Shown in pieces: positions 4,499 to 7,209 of a stretch of DNA of 7,209 nucleotides (position 1 is the first letter of the stretch; the number at the start of each line of letters is the position of its first letter). Location: the NCBI GenBank assembly GCA_031396505.1, contig JANNKX010000079.1:1-7209 (forward strand), written 5' to 3'. Under the pieces are notes generated by a model. That model had not been told where the DNA came from and made no database searches. It saw nothing but the letters and a program-made list of their open reading frames with translations. The DNA comes from JAAFHS01 sp031396505 (GTDB lineage Bacteria; Pseudomonadota; Alphaproteobacteria; Rhodobacterales; Rhodobacteraceae). The translations under genes were made by a program, and so were the position numbers.

Positions 4499-7209
4499 AT
4501 GGGCCAATGGGAATTCTGGATCGACCGGGGCGGCACATTCACGGATGTGGTGGCGCGCGGGCCGGACGGCAGGGTGCAGACGCGCAAGCTGCTGTCGGAC
4601 AACCCGGAACGCTATCCCGACGCGGCGGTGCAGGGTATCCGCGAATGCCTGGGGTTGACGCCGGGCCAGCCTTTGCCTGACGGGGCGATTGTGGCGGTCA
4701 AAATGGGCACGACAGTCGCAACCAATGCGCTGCTTGAACGCAAGGGGACGGCGGTTCTGCTGCTGATGACGCAAGGCTTTGGTGATCTGTTGCGCATCGG
4801 AACGCAGGCGCGCCCAAAGCTGTTTGATCTGCATATCCGGCGACCTGATCTGCTGTATGCCGAATTGGCCGAGGTGCCGGGGCGGCTGGATGCGGACGGG
4901 GGCGAAGTCGCGCCACTGGACGAAGGAGCCGCGCGGGCCGCCCTTGGGGCCGCCTTTTCGCGCGGCATCCGCAGCGTTGCGGTGGCGTTCCTGCACGGGC
5001 ACGTGAACGGCGGGCACGAGGCGCGGGTGGCGGCGATTGCGGTGGAGGTGGGGTTTACGCAGGTGTCGGTCAGCCACCGGGTCAGCCGGTTGGCGAAGCT
5101 GGTCGCACGGGGGGATACGACGGTGGTGGATGCGTATCTGTCGCCGATCCTGCGGCGGTATGTGCGCCAAGTTGAAGTTGCCTTGGACATGGGCCGCGCG
5201 ACGGGGCGGTTGTTGTTCATGCAATCGAATGGGGGTTTGACGGCGGCGGACCGGTTCATGGGCAAGGATGCAATCCTGTCCGGCCCGGCAGGCGGCATCG
5301 TGGGGATGGTGCGCACGGGCGAGGCGGCTGGCTTTGCGCGCCTGATCGGGTTCGACATGGGGGGCACATCAACGGATGTCAGCCACTATGCGGGCAGTTT
5401 CGAGCGGTCGTTCGAGACGGAGGTGGCAGGTGTGCGGATGCGCGCGCCGATGATGGATATTCACACGGTGGCAGCGGGGGGCGGGTCGATCTGCACGTTC
5501 CGCGACGGGCGGTTTCAGGTGGGGCCGGAAAGTGCCGGGGCCAATCCGGGGCCTGTCAGTTACCGCCGGGGGGGGCCGCTGACGATCACGGATTGCAATG
5601 TGATGCTGGGGCGGCTGAATGCGGCGCATTTTCCCACCGTGTTCGGGCCGGGGGGGAATTTGCCTTTGGACGCAGAGGTCGTGCGCGCGGCGTTTGTGCA
5701 GTTGGGCGCGCAGGTTGCGGCGGCGACGGGGCAGGCGGTGATGACGCCCGAAGCGCTGGCCGAGGGGTTCCTGCGCATCGCGGTTGATAACATGGCGAAT
5801 GCGATCAAGGTCATCTCGGTGCAGCGTGGGCATGATGTGACGGGGTATACCTTGCAATGCTTTGGCGGGGCAGGCGGGCAGCATGCCTGTGCCGTGGCCG
5901 ATGCCTTGGGCATGGGCCGCGTGTTTTTGCACCCTTATGCGGGCGTGCTGTCAGCCTATGGGATGGGGCTGGCGGAGACGCGGGCGCTGCGCGAGGTGCA
6001 GTTTGACCATCCGCTTGATGCCGAGGCCGGGGCAACGGTAAACGCGCTGCTGGCCGAGGCTGCGGCGGAATTGCAGGCGCAAGGGATCACCGATGTGACC
6101 ACGGCAGCGCAGGCACACCTGCGCTATGACGGGTCGCATCAGGCGCTGCCCGTAGATTTCGGCACGCCCGATACCATGCGCGCGGCGTTCGAGGCAAGCC
6201 ATCAGGCGCGGTTCGGGTTTGTGGCACCCGAGCGCGGCATCCTTTATGAAATGCTGGTGGCCGAGGCCGTGGGGGGCGGGGTGACCGCGGATGCTGTGCC
6301 GATTGCCACGGGGGATGCCGTGGCGGCGGCGGTGCTGCCCGTCTGGTTTGACGGGGCGGAATGCGCCTGCCCGCTGTATGACCGCCCCACCCTTGGTGCG
6401 GGCGCGGTGTTGGCGGGGCCAGCGGTGATCCGCGAGGCGACGGGGACGGTGGTGGTGGAGCCGGGTTGGACCGCGCGGGTGGATGCGACGGGCAACCTGA
6501 TCCTTGAACGCCACGCGCCCATGGCGCGCTTGGCGGCGGCAGGCACGCAGGCGGACCCTGTGCTGCTGGAGGTGATGGGCAATCTGTTCATGTCCATCGC
6601 CGATCAGATGGGGGCGACGCTGGCAAATACGGCATGGTCGGTGAACATCAAGGAACGGCTTGATTTTTCCTGTGCGATCTTTGATGCGGCGGGCGACCTT
6701 GTGGCCAACGCACCACATGTGCCGGTGCATCTGGGGTCCATGAGCCATGCGGTCAAAACGGTGATCGCGGCGGTGGGTGCAGGGGCACGCGACGGCGATG
6801 CGTGGATGCTGAACAGCCCCTACAACGGCGGCACGCATTTGCCGGATGTGACGGTGATCACGCCGGTTTTTGTAGGCGGGGCTGTGGCGTTCTGGCTGGG
6901 GTCACGCGGGCATCATGCCGATATCGGCGGGCGGACGCCGGGGTCGGGCCCGCCGGACAGCCGGACGATCGAGGAGGAGGGAGTGGTCATCGACCTTTTC
7001 CCGCTGGTGGTCGGGGGGAGGTTGCGCGAGGCGGAGACAAGGGCGCTTCTGGGATCGGGACGGTGGCCCTGCCGGTCACCTGAGCAGAACATGGCCGACC
7101 TCAAGGCGCAGATCGCTGCGAACGAGACCGGGCGGCGGGAGCTTTTGCGGGTGGTTGCGATCCACGGGGCCGAGGTGGTAGCAGCCTACATGGGCCATGT
7201 GCAGCGGAA
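4499..7209 (+). CDS. 5-oxoprolinase / hydantoinase, fused HyuA-HyuB type (3' end outside window)
   Basis: An uninterrupted frame of 903 codons runs from ATG 4499 to the right edge without a stop; family members of this fused form are about 1200 residues, so roughly a quarter is missing. The start has a G-rich Shine-Dalgarno (AGAGGGGG, 4485-4492 region) about 6 bp upstream, and an in-frame TGA at 4463 excludes a much longer N-terminus. The HyuA half shows FWIDRGGTFTDVV (6-18), KMGTTVATNALLERKG, a VARGDTTVVDAYLSP block, LSGPAGG (260-266), the nucleotide-site motif FDMGGTSTDVS (285-295) and CFGGAGGQHA (454-463). The HyuB half begins near 690 and shows ERLDFSCAIFDAAGDLVANAPHVPVHLG (from 719), NSPYNGGTHLPDV (772-784), SRGHHADIGG (802-811) and SPEQNMADLKAQIAAN. 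5-Oxoprolinase uses ATP to open 5-oxo-L-proline to L-glutamate in the cytoplasm. The fused layout favours this over N-methylhydantoinase or acetone/acetophenone carboxylase subunits, which are usually separate. The normally conserved PGSMPP reads PGSGPP (Gly817). Confidence 0.9.
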   Translation, partial: MGQWEFWIDRGGTFTDVVARGPDGRVQTRKLLSDNPERYPDAAVQGIRECLGLTPGQPLPDGAIVAVKMGTTVATNALLERKGTAVLLLMTQGFGDLLRIGTQARPKLFDLHIRRPDLLYAELAEVPGRLDADGGEVAPLDEGAARAALGAAFSRGIRSVAVAFLHGHVNGGHEARVAAIAVEVGFTQVSVSHRVSRLAKLVARGDTTVVDAYLSPILRRYVRQVEVALDMGRATGRLLFMQSNGGLTAADRFMGKDAILSGPAGGIVGMVRTGEAAGFARLIGFDMGGTSTDVSHYAGSFERSFETEVAGVRMRAPMMDIHTVAAGGGSICTFRDGRFQVGPESAGANPGPVSYRRGGPLTITDCNVMLGRLNAAHFPTVFGPGGNLPLDAEVVRAAFVQLGAQVAAATGQAVMTPEALAEGFLRIAVDNMANAIKVISVQRGHDVTGYTLQCFGGAGGQHACAVADALGMGRVFLHPYAGVLSAYGMGLAETRALREVQFDHPLDAEAGATVNALLAEAAAELQAQGITDVTTAAQAHLRYDGSHQALPVDFGTPDTMRAAFEASHQARFGFVAPERGILYEMLVAEAVGGGVTADAVPIATGDAVAAAVLPVWFDGAECACPLYDRPTLGAGAVLAGPAVIREATGTVVVEPGWTARVDATGNLILERHAPMARLAAAGTQADPVLLEVMGNLFMSIADQMGATLANTAWSVNIKERLDFSCAIFDAAGDLVANAPHVPVHLGSMSHAVKTVIAAVGAGARDGDAWMLNSPYNGGTHLPDVTVITPVFVGGAVAFWLGSRGHHADIGGRTPGSGPPDSRTIEEEGVVIDLFPLVVGGRLREAETRALLGSGRWPCRSPEQNMADLKAQIAANETGRRELLRVVAIHGAEVVAAYMGHVQR

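Noticed and set aside
4462..4680. Small plus-strand open frames starting at 4462 and 4476
   Set aside because: They lie in other frames over the start of the oxoprolinase gene, and their translations show no family features.
5951..6838. Minus-strand open frame (295 codons) opposite the oxoprolinase
   Set aside because: Compositional shadow; the plus-strand frame carries continuous HyuA/HyuB motifs through this stretch.

Overview
The window is a gene-dense piece of a GC-rich bacterial chromosome. Short gaps, GCG/GGG/GTG-heavy codons and the protein families present suggest an alphaproteobacterium, most likely Rhodobacterales/Rhodobacteraceae. That placement is inferred from composition and family resemblance, not from a search. 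I found no rRNA, tRNA, CRISPR array, insertion sequence or prophage gene.

Layout, left to right. (1) The 3' end of an aldose 1-epimerase gene (galM-like), cut by the left edge. (2) A 78-bp gap with a possible promoter and two inverted repeats, then a divergent type I glyceraldehyde-3-phosphate dehydrogenase (GAPDH), followed after 9 bp by a PaiB-type FMN-binding protein. These two look like one operon. (3) A 180-bp gap, then an OmpR-family response regulator whose 3' end overlaps a small two-transmembrane sensor histidine kinase, forming a two-component pair. (4) On the minus strand, ending 8 bp from the kinase, a small secreted protein with four cysteines and no recognised family. (5) A 138-bp divergent promoter region, then a long gene reading rightward off the window. 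It encodes an ATP-dependent 5-oxoprolinase/hydantoinase with the HyuA and HyuB halves fused; 903 codons are present and there is no stop codon before the right edge.

Functionally, the left part concerns sugar handling (anomer interconversion and triose-phosphate oxidation) and the right part amide-ring opening (5-oxoproline to glutamate, if the family assignment holds). The signal for the two-component system cannot be read from the sequence. The kinase has almost no extracytoplasmic loop, so it probably senses within the membrane or through a partner.

No clearly new multi-gene system is visible. The points most worth a second look are: marked lysine depletion across the window, including a GAPDH with no lysine; altered residues in the GAPDH phosphate-binding loop; hairpin or operator-like repeats ahead of the GAPDH gene; the loop-poor kinase; and the unassigned four-cysteine secreted protein.
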